A DNA stretch of 37,921 bases from Myxococcota bacterium. GTDB taxonomy: Bacteria; Myxococcota_A; Polyangia; Polyangiales; Houyiibacteriaceae. Below are positions 24,623-32,165 of this stretch, piece by piece. The notes below the pieces were generated by a model. The model was not told the DNA's origin, ran no database searches, and worked only from the letters and a program-made list of their open reading frames with translations. The stretch is taken from contig JAHDCI010000032.1 in NCBI GenBank assembly GCA_020629955.1, positions 1 to 37,921 on the forward strand, given 5' to 3'. Within the stretch, counting starts at the first letter, position 1; each line of letters starts with the position of its first letter. A program made the position numbers and the translations under genes.

Positions 24623-24712
24623 GAGGAGGAAGAGCGGTGCTCTTTCGACGAGCCTCGGAAAGCTCTGTGATTTCAGGGGCTGCGCTATCGCGGCGCGGAA
24701 TATAGGGACAGG
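24623..24712 (-). repeat. Dispersed 90-bp intergenic repeat, copy 2
   Basis: This copy matches positions 1-90 with seven substitutions and no gaps. It ends two bases before the CTA (24715-24717), the antisense of the TAG stop of the minus-strand lipoprotein gene, as copy 1 does behind its gene. The hairpin at 24639-24653 has one mismatch compared with copy 1, and the alternative GAGC/GCTC pairing is kept. It lies in the 227-bp gap behind the histidine-kinase start. The conserved TATAGGGACAGG end touches the gene side. Confidence 0.88.
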
Positions 24713-24714
24713 GT

Positions 24715-25932
24715 CTAGCCGCCGACGCGGATCCGAGTCCCGCGAATGTCAAAGGTGCCGCGTCCATCAAGGACGATCTGTACTTCCATGCAAGTGTCCA
24801 CCTCGAAGTCGACGCGAAGCGTCTGGAGACCAAATCGCCCGTCCAGGCTTCCTTCGGCGATGAACCCTCCTGCCGCATCGAAGACCGCGACATTCACCTC
24901 CGAGCGATCGCGGAAAGTAAGGTCGATGAGGAACTCGTGACGTCCGGGCGGCACGATCTGAAGCGGTCCCGAAGAAATCGCAAAACAGTTCTCCTCGCTA
25001 TCGACACACCAGTTGTCGAAGGCGCCGCCACAGGTCGACCCGCACTCGTGCGTGTATCGCGGATCCTGTGGGGAAATGTTGATATCGGCGACCTCACAGG
25101 TTCCGCACGCGGAGAAGCAATTCATGCGTCCCGTGATTGCACCGCCGCAGAAAGAGCACGAAGCACCCCACTCACAGCGAGGCTCAGGCTCTCCGTCGCA
25201 ATCATCGTCGACTCCATTGCAACGCTCTTCCGCACCCGGATAAATCAGCGGGTCGCGGTCATCGCAGTCGGGCTCAAACCCGCATCCCATCGGAATATCG
25301 AAGAAGCCGTCACCATCCCGGTCGGCCATTCCGCGCGGCACGCAGCCTTCGCGGGTACACCGAGCAGGTCCGCAGTCACTCTCGCAGAGCCGGTCTTCGA
25401 GCATTTGTTCGCACCCTCGGGGCGTGCAGATCCCCGTGGTGCATTCGACGTCGTCTTCGCACGCGGCGTTGTTTTGCTCGAAAACGCAGCGGCCATCGAC
25501 ACACCGATCGAGGGTGCAATCCACGCCATCGTCGCACACGAGCGCATCGCCCGCGACGCAGCGGCCACTCATCTCGTCACAACGTTCGGCGCCATTGCAG
25601 GCATCGCCGTCGTCGCACATCGCGTCGCCGGAGCAGCCTTCCAACACACAGCCACGCGCCGGGTCGCAAAAGCCTTCTCCGCACGCGGCGTCGCTCGGCG
25701 TATGTCGACACTCTCCGCCTTCACAGACGTCCGTGGTGCAAGCCACTCCGTCGTCGCAGCCCGCTTCGCACATCGGTGCAGTGTCTTCGGGAACGTCACG
25801 GTCGGTCGAGGTATCGGAGCCGGCGTCAACGCTTCCGGAATCCACGGTGCCGTTCCTCGTGCCGTTGGGGTCCACAACGAGCGAACAGGAAGCGAGAAGA
25901 AGCGCGGATAAGAAAGAAAATGAGAAGCGCAT
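24715..25932 (-). CDS. Cysteine-rich lipoprotein with MopE-like and C-terminal beta domain
   Basis: A 405-residue surface lipoprotein. The start MRFSFSFLSALLLASC gives lipobox LLASC (Cys16). An Asp/Ser/Thr linker follows, then about 150 residues of cysteine repeats with CxxDVC/CDDGVxCTxDxC patterns (about 50-200). DCDDRDPLIYPGAEERCNG then VDDDCDG forms the MopE-type metal-binding motif common in Myxococcota surface proteins. The last about 90 residues form a beta-rich domain (HEFLIDLTFRDRSEVNVAVFDAAGG), possibly a binding module. The ATG 33 bp upstream would insert an odd N-terminus before the signal. Function unknown; adhesion or metal binding are possibilities. Confidence 0.8.
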   Translation of the reverse strand: MRFSFSFLSALLLASCSLVVDPNGTRNGTVDSGSVDAGSDTSTDRDVPEDTAPMCEAGCDDGVACTTDVCEGGECRHTPSDAACGEGFCDPARGCVLEGCSGDAMCDDGDACNGAERCDEMSGRCVAGDALVCDDGVDCTLDRCVDGRCVFEQNNAACEDDVECTTGICTPRGCEQMLEDRLCESDCGPARCTREGCVPRGMADRDGDGFFDIPMGCGFEPDCDDRDPLIYPGAEERCNGVDDDCDGEPEPRCEWGASCSFCGGAITGRMNCFSACGTCEVADINISPQDPRYTHECGSTCGGAFDNWCVDSEENCFAISSGPLQIVPPGRHEFLIDLTFRDRSEVNVAVFDAAGGFIAEGSLDGRFGLQTLRVDFEVDTCMEVQIVLDGRGTFDIRGTRIRVGG

Positions 25933-25968
25933 GAAAATAGGATAGCAGTGAGATGGACGTCGCAAAAA

Positions 25969-26145
25969 CTACCAGCTGCCCTTGTAACCCATCATGTCGC
26001 GGATGGCGTCTTCGCTCATCTCGGCGATCTCCGCCTCTTCTTGCGCCACCTCAAGGCAGTCCTCGCAAAGCTTGCGCTTTTTGCCGTGAATTTTCACAAC
26101 ATGAAGCTCATCGACTTCGTCTTCGCAGCTTGGACATTCCGGCAT
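25969..26145 (-). CDS. 58-residue zinc-ribbon protein
   Basis: A short gene that is easily missed. It encodes MPECPSCEDEVDELHVV..., with two CxxC motifs, Cys4/Cys7 and Cys27/Cys30, spaced as in a zinc ribbon (loop KIHGKKRK). An acidic amphipathic helix follows (VAQEEAEIAEMSEDAIRDMM), and it ends GYKGSW. An AAGGAG ribosome site lies at 26153-26158, seven bases before the ATG, the best in the neighbourhood. It ends 36 bp before the Cys-rich lipoprotein starts, so both may be on one transcript, and it is divergent from the FG-GAP lipoprotein. A zinc-bound protein-binding or adaptor role is inferred. Confidence 0.75.
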   Translation of the reverse strand: MPECPSCEDEVDELHVVKIHGKKRKLCEDCLEVAQEEAEIAEMSEDAIRDMMGYKGSW

Positions 26146-26266
26146 TCGATTACTCCTTCGCGGTCACTTAGCGTAGCAGAATTTGAGAGTCCCGCGACGC
26201 GGGAAAGCTCGCTCCGCGAACCAACGGATCGTGGCGCAGAACGCGATTCACTGCTATCGGAACGGG

Positions 26267-28366
26267 ATGAACTCGCCTCACTTTCTTCGGCTCCCGGCGC
26301 TGCTGGTGGGTCTCGCCCTGAGCCTCTCCGCATGTGGCGACGACGATTTGCCCATGACGGACGCCGGCACGGACACGAATCCTCCACCGGATCTCTGCGC
26401 CGATTCTGGATGCGACCTTGGGATGAGCTGCAACCCTGCGGACGGCGTTTGCTACTGCGATGCGGCCAGCGGAAGTGTCTGCGTCGCGGGGCAGCTTTGC
26501 GTGGAGAGTGAGTGCGTTGCCAATCTGCCCGAAGCCATCTGCAATCCTGCCGGAGGCTTCGAGGAGGGAACTCCGGCGTTCGTCGAAGTGACCGCCGCGG
26601 TCGGCCTCGAGGGTGTTCAAGGCGTGCGGATGGGCGTCACGGATATCGACGGCGATGGCTGGCCGGACCTTGCGGTTCGGCGGGGCGCACCTCGGCCGGA
26701 TTCGTTCGCAGCGGACGGGGTTCGCCGGACCTGGATCCTCCGCAACAACGGTGGCTCGTTCGAAGACGTAACCCAGGCGAGCGGATTTCTCGCCACGCGG
26801 GGAGAGCACGAAGGGGAAGTCGGCCGGCCGGTCGAGATCATCGCGTTTGCGGATGTCGACAATGACGGCGACCTCGACGCATTCTCCGGAATGAACACGA
26901 CCCTCGAAGAAGACCAACACATCGGCGAGCGAAGCGAGATCCTCCTCAATGACGGAAACGGTGTATTCACCCTGGCGACCGTCAGCGATATCCGCCGCGA
27001 ACGCGACGCGGTCGACGAACCCGTGGATGTTCCCGCCGGCGCAAGCTTCGTGGATTTCGACCGTGACGGCATTCTCGATCTCTGGGTACCGCAGCATAAC
27101 TTTGGCTCGATCACGTTCCTCTCCGACCGCCTATATCGAGGCAACGGCGATGGCACGTTCGAGGATGTGACCGTTGCGATGGGGCTCTACACCGAGGACT
27201 GGCTGCAGTTCGACGCGCTGAACGAAGCCCGCGCACACAGCCGCGCCTGGGGTTCGCTGGTACGCGACCTGAACGGCGACGGCGCGCCGGACCTCCTCGT
27301 GCCGAGCTATGGCCGCTCGCCGAATCACTTCTGGCAGGGAAGCGGGATGGGCGCCGAGACCGCATTCGCGAATCGGTCTGTGAGCTCCGGCTACGCGTTC
27401 GACGAAAACCAAGAGTGGACGGACAACCAGTTCGCGCGCTGCTTCTGCCAGAGCAATCGAGAGGCGCCGGACTGTGAAGGGGTTCCGATGCCGCAGGTCG
27501 GCTGTGCGAACAACTGGTCGCACGATAACGATCGACAGGCGTTCCGTCTGGGCGGAAATAGTGGCCAAACGAGCGCAGGCGATGTGGACAACGATGGTGA
27601 TCTCGACCTTCTTACGGGCGAGATTCGTCACTGGTGGGCCGGCGTTGGTTCGGATGGCAGCGAACTCCTCGTGAACAATGGCGAGTCGGATGTGGTCTTC
27701 GCAAGGCCCGGCGACGAGGCGACGGGGCTCGGCATCAACCGCAGTGTCGCTTCTTGGGACGAGGGTCATATGACCAATACCTTCCTCGACTTCGACAACG
27801 ACGGGCGCCTCGATGTCTATATGGGCGCCTCGGATTACCCGGGAAACCGCGGACGCCTCTATCACCAAGTCGCGCCGATGCGGTTCGAGGAGGTCCGAAC
27901 GCGCGACTTCTTCGAGCACAATCGAAGTCACGGCGTGGTGGCTTTCGACTACGATCGCGACGGAGACCTCGATCTGCTCGTGGGCCATTCCCGTGCGCGC
28001 TGCAGCGCGGGCACGCCGAACAATTGCTACGAGACCTCGCAGGTCCGCCTCTTTCAGAACACGGCTGCCCCGAGCAACTGGATCCAGCTCAAGCTTGTGG
28101 GTGGAGAAGGCAGCAACGTTTCCGCGATCGGTGCGCAGGTGCTCGTCACCTACGGTGAGCTTCAGCAGGTGCTTGAGGTCGACGGTGGGCACGGACACTA
28201 CGGATCGCAGTCGGATCTGGTCCTGCACGTCGGGCTTGGGGAAGCGTGTGAGGCGACGGTCGAGGTTCGCTGGCCGAACGCTGAGCTGACCCGCGAGACC
28301 TTCACCCTCGGCGCAGGCCATCGCTACATCCTCACGCAGGGTGCACCAGTGCAGGTCGCAAACTGA
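26267..28366 (+). CDS. FG-GAP/VCBS-repeat lipoprotein with ASPIC/UnbV domain
   Basis: A 699-residue surface lipoprotein with lipobox LSAC (Cys23). A short Cys-rich segment (about 45-90) precedes a beta-propeller with seven DxDxDGxxD calcium loops: DIDGDGWPD, DVDNDGDLD, DFDRDGILD, DLNGDGAPD, DVDNDGDLD, DFDNDGRLD and DYDRDGDLD. The C-terminal about 100 residues (NWIQLKLVGGEGSNVSAIGA, VDGGHGHYGSQSDLVLHVGLG) are the ASPIC/UnbV domain of CRTAC1-like proteins. The propeller count fits the seven-bladed fold. The role is probably extracellular binding or adhesion; no catalytic motif is seen. The start is chosen for the signal peptide; an ATG 84 bp upstream is discarded. Confidence 0.9.
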   Translation: MNSPHFLRLPALLVGLALSLSACGDDDLPMTDAGTDTNPPPDLCADSGCDLGMSCNPADGVCYCDAASGSVCVAGQLCVESECVANLPEAICNPAGGFEEGTPAFVEVTAAVGLEGVQGVRMGVTDIDGDGWPDLAVRRGAPRPDSFAADGVRRTWILRNNGGSFEDVTQASGFLATRGEHEGEVGRPVEIIAFADVDNDGDLDAFSGMNTTLEEDQHIGERSEILLNDGNGVFTLATVSDIRRERDAVDEPVDVPAGASFVDFDRDGILDLWVPQHNFGSITFLSDRLYRGNGDGTFEDVTVAMGLYTEDWLQFDALNEARAHSRAWGSLVRDLNGDGAPDLLVPSYGRSPNHFWQGSGMGAETAFANRSVSSGYAFDENQEWTDNQFARCFCQSNREAPDCEGVPMPQVGCANNWSHDNDRQAFRLGGNSGQTSAGDVDNDGDLDLLTGEIRHWWAGVGSDGSELLVNNGESDVVFARPGDEATGLGINRSVASWDEGHMTNTFLDFDNDGRLDVYMGASDYPGNRGRLYHQVAPMRFEEVRTRDFFEHNRSHGVVAFDYDRDGDLDLLVGHSRARCSAGTPNNCYETSQVRLFQNTAAPSNWIQLKLVGGEGSNVSAIGAQVLVTYGELQQVLEVDGGHGHYGSQSDLVLHVGLGEACEATVEVRWPNAELTRETFTLGAGHRYILTQGAPVQVAN

Positions 28367-28469
28367 GTTCGAACCCCTCAAACAACGCTTGCAACCAACA
28401 AACCAGTGAGCAGGGTGGTCTTAGCGAATATCGCTCACACAAGAACTCCTGAACGACAAAGGCAATACG

Positions 28470-28907
28470 ATGAGTCTTGCGAAAGCCCAATGGGTTGTAG
28501 CGTATCCGAGGCGGCGTCTCTATCGGCTTGGCTTGATAACACTCGCTGCGATGGGTCTGATCAGCCTATCCCCATCGCAGACTGTCACGAAGCTCGGGAT
28601 TCTCGCTTGCCTGTTCTTCCTCGTGCCGCCCTGGCTCGGCCTGCTACGGCTCGTAAGCCCACGATCGCGCCGCATCGAACTCTCCGAGCAGACTCTCTCG
28701 CTTCCGCCGATCTGGGGAAACGAGCAGATTTCGCTTCCGATTTACTACGTCAATATCGACGTTCCGTGGACCGGCGAAGTGATGGTGAACAGCACCGAAG
28801 TGCGCTGGCTCGATCTGGGGGGGCAGCTTCTCAAACTCCGGGCGTTGGTGGGAGTAAGCATCGACGACGTCGCACCTGAGCTCTCAATCCTCTACGAAGC
28901 ACGTTGA
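28470..28907 (+). CDS. Small two-helix membrane protein (possible bacterial PH-type domain)
   Basis: A 145-residue protein with two close membrane helices (LYRLGLITLAAMGLISL and LGILACLFFLVPPWLGLLRL, about 18-60). A beta-strand-rich domain of about 85 residues follows (RIELSEQTLSLPP, ISLPIYYVNIDVPW, TEVRWLDLGGQLLKL), the layout of bacterial PH-like proteins. No catalytic residues are recognisable. It lies 103 bp behind the FG-GAP gene on the same strand and could be a separate unit. The family assignment is weak. Confidence 0.6.
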   Translation: MSLAKAQWVVAYPRRRLYRLGLITLAAMGLISLSPSQTVTKLGILACLFFLVPPWLGLLRLVSPRSRRIELSEQTLSLPPIWGNEQISLPIYYVNIDVPWTGEVMVNSTEVRWLDLGGQLLKLRALVGVSIDDVAPELSILYEAR

Positions 28908-29078
28908 TTTATTCGTCTTCTGTATCGTGGACTCTGGCGTGCGCAGATGCGTCCGATTTGCAGCATGATATCGTCTGTCTCCGACAAGAATCGGGTGGCA
29001 TTTGCGTCGTGAGAATGCCGCGAAGCCGGACTCGGAGTTGATCAACGGGCCGCTGAGGAGCGCGGTGCGAGTCAAAGG

Positions 29079-29954
29079 TCAGAAGGCGCGTTCGAACGAC
29101 CGCAACTTCTCGTCCGCAAGCACGGAATAGATCCTGCGAACTGCGCCGGTCTCGCCAAGCTCCACCAAGAAAAGCGCGGCGGGAGCGGCGTTTTCCTTTT
29201 CACGAGCGAATCGGAAAAAGACCCCCGCGAGCCCGTTTACGAAGACCGGTTTTGCTTCGCGGACTTCGTGAGGCGCCGGCGTGGTCCGAAGCCAGAAGTT
29301 CGCGACCTTTTCCGCACCGATCACAGGTTTGCGCGCCGCGAAGTACTTTCCGCCGCCATCCGAATGGGCGATTGCGTCGTCTGTGAGGAGCGCTCGCACG
29401 GTAGATAGGTCACCGCCCTGCAGGGCCAGCAGAAAGCGCATCAGGATCGCCGCACCATCACGTCGATCACGCTCGATTTCGTCACTTTCCGGACGCTTTA
29501 CCTCTTTGCGAGCGCGGTGAAGGAGCACTTTGATATTGGACTCGCTGAGTTCCAGGATCTCCGCCGTCTCACGGGTACTGAGCTCGTAAATATCGCGAAG
29601 CACGAAGACGGCACGGGCGTTCTCACTGAGCGCTTCCAGCGCGTTAAGAAACGAATAGCGGAGCGTATCCAAGTTCTCGAGGCGTGCGTGCATCCCGCGC
29701 TGCGCATTCGCGATCGGTTCGGGAAGCCAGTTGCCGAGGTAGGTGGTGCGCTTCCGTGCGCGTAGGCGATCGATCGCGAGCCGCGATGCAACGGTCGTAA
29801 GCCAGCCCTCCAGCCCATCTCGCTTCTCGGGGGCGTGTTCCATGGCGCGGAGAAAGGCCTCTTGCACGATCTCCTCGGCGTCGGAAGCGCTTCCCGTGAT
29901 CCGGTAGCCAAGCCCAAAGAGCCGAGCGCGATATTGTTCGAGGGCGGCGCTCAT
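29079..29954 (-). CDS. ECF41-type extracytoplasmic-function sigma factor
   Basis: A 291-residue sigma factor with sigma2 (about 8-70, RITGSASDAEEIVQEAFLRAM), sigma4 (about 100-150, ALSENARAVFVLRDIYELSTRETAEILE) and a SnoaL-like C-terminal extension of about 120 residues. The diagnostic WLPEP linker is at 76-80 and DGGGK is at 199-203, which identify the ECF41 group. In that group the extension regulates activity in cis instead of an anti-sigma factor. The C-terminal end ADEKLRSF resembles the NPDKL motif. It overlaps the upstream FAD oxidoreductase by ATGA (29951-29954), so they share a transcript; ECF41 genes typically pair with such oxidoreductases or COE enzymes. A candidate self-promoter lies at 31225-31250. 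Confidence 0.93.
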   Translation of the reverse strand: MSAALEQYRARLFGLGYRITGSASDAEEIVQEAFLRAMEHAPEKRDGLEGWLTTVASRLAIDRLRARKRTTYLGNWLPEPIANAQRGMHARLENLDTLRYSFLNALEALSENARAVFVLRDIYELSTRETAEILELSESNIKVLLHRARKEVKRPESDEIERDRRDGAAILMRFLLALQGGDLSTVRALLTDDAIAHSDGGGKYFAARKPVIGAEKVANFWLRTTPAPHEVREAKPVFVNGLAGVFFRFAREKENAAPAALFLVELGETGAVRRIYSVLADEKLRSFERAF

Positions 29955-31216
29955 GAAGCCATCCTAGACGATCGAGGGGCGCCGGCGCCCGAGGAATCGC
30001 AGGCGAAGCGCTCGTTCTCCCGAAAGTCTGCCGCAAGCGTTCCGGCTCTCGCGCCGCTCAGCGCCGAGGCATCCGCGAGCATCGCTTCGGAGAGCCAATC
30101 CCCGGCCAAGAAGATACCCGTTGAGACCATGGGCGAACGCGAGTGCCGAAGCGCGTGCGCAGGCGCGCGGATGCTATGCGCAACGGTGATCTTCGGAAGC
30201 CACTGTGACGCACGCGCGAGCGCAAGCGCTCCGGGCTGCAACGTTTCGATCCACTGCTCGAGCCCTTCCCGCGGTCCTGTGCCGTAGTGAATGGCGGAGA
30301 GGATCTCACCTCGTGAGGCTTGTCGCGCGCTGCGACTTGGAATCGAAAGGTAGCGTGGCGAGCGCGTGTCGAGAATCAATCGCCGCTCGGGATGCGGAAG
30401 CTTCTCAACGACGAGATCGAGGCATGAAGCGCGGAGCGGATCTGCTGGCAGGAGCTCGAGCGCGGAAGGGACGAGCCTTCGAATCGTCGATGGGGCGATC
30501 GCCAAAACGACGGCGCCCGCCTGAAGCTCTCGGTGAGAGGTCTCGATGGTGAGTTCAGAGGAAATCGCCCGCACGTTTTCCGGAAGGAACTCGACTCCGC
30601 AATCCGTCGCGGCGCGGAGGAGCCCATCGACGATCGACTGCCAACCGCCGTCGACATACGTCACGCCCGCCGCTCCTAACCGAAGCTGGCGGCCCGCAGC
30701 CCGCGCGCTCTGTCCGGCGCTGGGCGGCGCGTACGTCGAGAGTTGCACGAGTGCTCCGAGCAACGCGCGAACACGCGACGACGGAAAGCTCTCGAGCCAA
30801 CTCGATACCGGTACATCGGGAAGCTCCCCAAACTGAACACGTAGCAAGCTCGATGAGAGCGCCTTCTTTTCGCGGAGCGTGAGCCTCGAACGGAGCAGCG
30901 ACACCGTCCCGGTAGGAAGCGGGCACAGGACGTTCGATTCATCTCGATAGAAGAGCCCTTGGTTGGGTCTTCCTCCCGTGACGCGAATGCGGTGGCGTCG
31001 CAGAAACGCCGCGAGCTCACCCTTATCGTAGAGCGCGTGCGCACCAAGGTTGAGAGTTCCGCCGGAAACCTCTTTGCTGCGGGCCCTTCCCCCAGGTGAC
31101 GAATCACAGAGAAGAACGCGAGCGCCGGATTTGTGTTTCGCTTCGATCGCCGCGCAAAGACCCGCAATCCCTGCCCCAACCACAACGATGGGGCGCTCCT
31201 GAATACTCGTGCTCAT
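29951..31216 (-). CDS. FAD-dependent oxidoreductase (amine-oxidase/protoporphyrinogen-oxidase-like)
   Basis: A 421-residue flavoprotein starting MSTSIQERPIVVVGAG. The dinucleotide motif GAGIAGL (about 13-19) is followed by the acidic strand end and GGRARS (the GG doublet characteristic of amine oxidase/phytoene desaturase-type enzymes). LNLGAHALYD and LAGDWLSEAML near the C-terminus are the conserved FAD-contact regions. Substrate unknown. A frame extension upstream to 31417 runs into the PARG gene and is rejected. No ribosome site precedes the ATG at 31216, and a candidate ECF promoter would start transcription close to it, so a leaderless message is possible. The stop overlaps the ECF41 gene. 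Confidence 0.85.
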   Translation of the reverse strand: MSTSIQERPIVVVGAGIAGLCAAIEAKHKSGARVLLCDSSPGGRARSKEVSGGTLNLGAHALYDKGELAAFLRRHRIRVTGGRPNQGLFYRDESNVLCPLPTGTVSLLRSRLTLREKKALSSSLLRVQFGELPDVPVSSWLESFPSSRVRALLGALVQLSTYAPPSAGQSARAAGRQLRLGAAGVTYVDGGWQSIVDGLLRAATDCGVEFLPENVRAISSELTIETSHRELQAGAVVLAIAPSTIRRLVPSALELLPADPLRASCLDLVVEKLPHPERRLILDTRSPRYLSIPSRSARQASRGEILSAIHYGTGPREGLEQWIETLQPGALALARASQWLPKITVAHSIRAPAHALRHSRSPMVSTGIFLAGDWLSEAMLADASALSGARAGTLAADFRENERFACDSSGAGAPRSSRMAS

Positions 31217-31224
31217 GCATAGAA

Positions 31225-31250
31225 CACGGGGAGCCGAGAGAAAGGTTACA
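31225..31250 (-). promoter_or_regulatory. Candidate ECF41-type promoter of the oxidoreductase-sigma factor genes
   Basis: On the minus strand, TGTAACC (31250-31244) and CGTG (31228-31225) are 15 bases apart. This resembles the ECF41 consensus that I know (TGTCACA, then CGTC), with mismatches at two of seven and one of four bases. The -35 overlaps the PARG-like stop codon. Confidence 0.3.
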
Positions 31251-32058
31251 CGCGTGAGGTCAAAACTTGTCGGAACGTCTCGAAGTTCGCCGCACTTCGC
31301 TTGCCCCGGTTGGGGATCGCAAAGATTAGCCTGAGTCCGTGCCCGCGTTCGCACGCCGCGAGGAGCGCACTCTGGGCGACTTGTTCGGCGTCTCCTTGGA
31401 ATGCGCCGCATCCCCATGCTCCAAGAATGAGCGTTTTGACGTCATTGTCGCGGGCGATGTCGAGAACGGCGCGCCAGCGACGGTCAAACGCCGCTTGAAG
31501 CTCGGCGGGACCGCCCTCTTTTCGACGAAGATAGGGACCCGTATTGGGCGCCGGCATCGTGATGACATCCGCCGTGAAGGGTTCGGGCAAAAGGGCATCG
31601 CGGCCGCTCGTACGGAAGAAGACCACCGCCGGCGAGTAGATCGCATGATCGGTGTAGATCATCGAATCTTGGCCGCGGTTCGCTTCGTAATACTCGGGCG
31701 CGCGGAGCAGCGTGGGGTAGAGCCCCGAACACCGGCATAAGTCCTCCTCCTGCGCTTTTGCACCGTTGAGAAACCCACCACCCGGGTTTCTCGCGGATGC
31801 GAAGTTGAGCAGCGCGAGACCTTCTGAGGATAGCTGGCTCGCTGCAACCTGGGTGGTCGAGTCTTCGACTAAGATCTCAGAGGCAGCCCCTCTCGAAATC
31901 ACCTCCGAAAGACGCGTCACGTCTTCTGGACGGTAGAGCTTCGTGCCCTCTTCCGACTGACGCTGTGCATCCCGGATCAATACCCGACGTCCTTCGGTCT
32001 CGTATTCCCCCGCTTCGAGCAGGTTCAGTACTTCCATGGCTCTATGTTTGAGACTCAT
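31246..32058 (-). CDS. PARG-like (TIGR02452/DUF2263) ADP-ribose glycohydrolase candidate
   Basis: A 270-residue protein of the bacterial PARG type. The signature GGG-x7-QEE is complete: Gly93-95 in NPGGGFLNGAKAQEE and Glu104-105. LGAWGCGAFQGD (about 212-223) is the conserved phosphate-binding loop of the macrodomain fold. The enzyme class removes ADP-ribose from proteins or poly(ADP-ribose). The likely in vivo substrate is unknown, and no ADP-ribosyltransferase lies nearby. It is first in a run with the FAD oxidoreductase (29-bp gap) and ECF41 factor. The ATG at 32058 has no Shine-Dalgarno sequence and sits just behind an inverted repeat; an ATG at 32037 is an alternative. Confidence 0.83.
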   Translation of the reverse strand: MSLKHRAMEVLNLLEAGEYETEGRRVLIRDAQRQSEEGTKLYRPEDVTRLSEVISRGAASEILVEDSTTQVAASQLSSEGLALLNFASARNPGGGFLNGAKAQEEDLCRCSGLYPTLLRAPEYYEANRGQDSMIYTDHAIYSPAVVFFRTSGRDALLPEPFTADVITMPAPNTGPYLRRKEGGPAELQAAFDRRWRAVLDIARDNDVKTLILGAWGCGAFQGDAEQVAQSALLAACERGHGLRLIFAIPNRGKRSAANFETFRQVLTSRV

Positions 32059-32060
32059 AA

Positions 32061-32075
32061 GTGTACGTTATACAC
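32061..32075. promoter_or_regulatory. Inverted repeat just upstream of the PARG-like gene
   Basis: GTGTA-CGTTA-TACAC is a perfect 5-bp inverted repeat with a 5-base spacer, starting two bases before the ATG. It includes TATAAC on the minus strand, which could be a -10 box and would start transcription at or next to the ATG. A repressor site such as GTGTA-type operators of NrtR-like regulators is possible but unproven. Confidence 0.4.
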
Positions 32076-32120
32076 GTATATGTCTGGTGCAACTATTTCT
32101 TTGGTGAACGACGGAAAAGA

Positions 32121-32149
32121 AAACGCCCTGGCTCTCACCAGGGCGTTTT
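32121..32149 (-). terminator. Terminator between MYXO-CTERM and PARG-like genes
   Basis: The stem AACGCCCTGG with loop TGAGAG and CCAGGGCGTT is perfect (32121-32149). A T-run follows on the minus strand (TTTTCTTTTCC) after the MYXO-CTERM gene. The short TTTT on the plus side means it may act in both directions. Confidence 0.85.
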
Positions 32150-32165
32150 GCTCGCGCGATTCGAC

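Noticed and set aside
24937-25911. 324-codon plus-strand open frame
   Set aside because: Same cause: antisense of the Cys-rich lipoprotein, with no ribosome site or recognisable motif.
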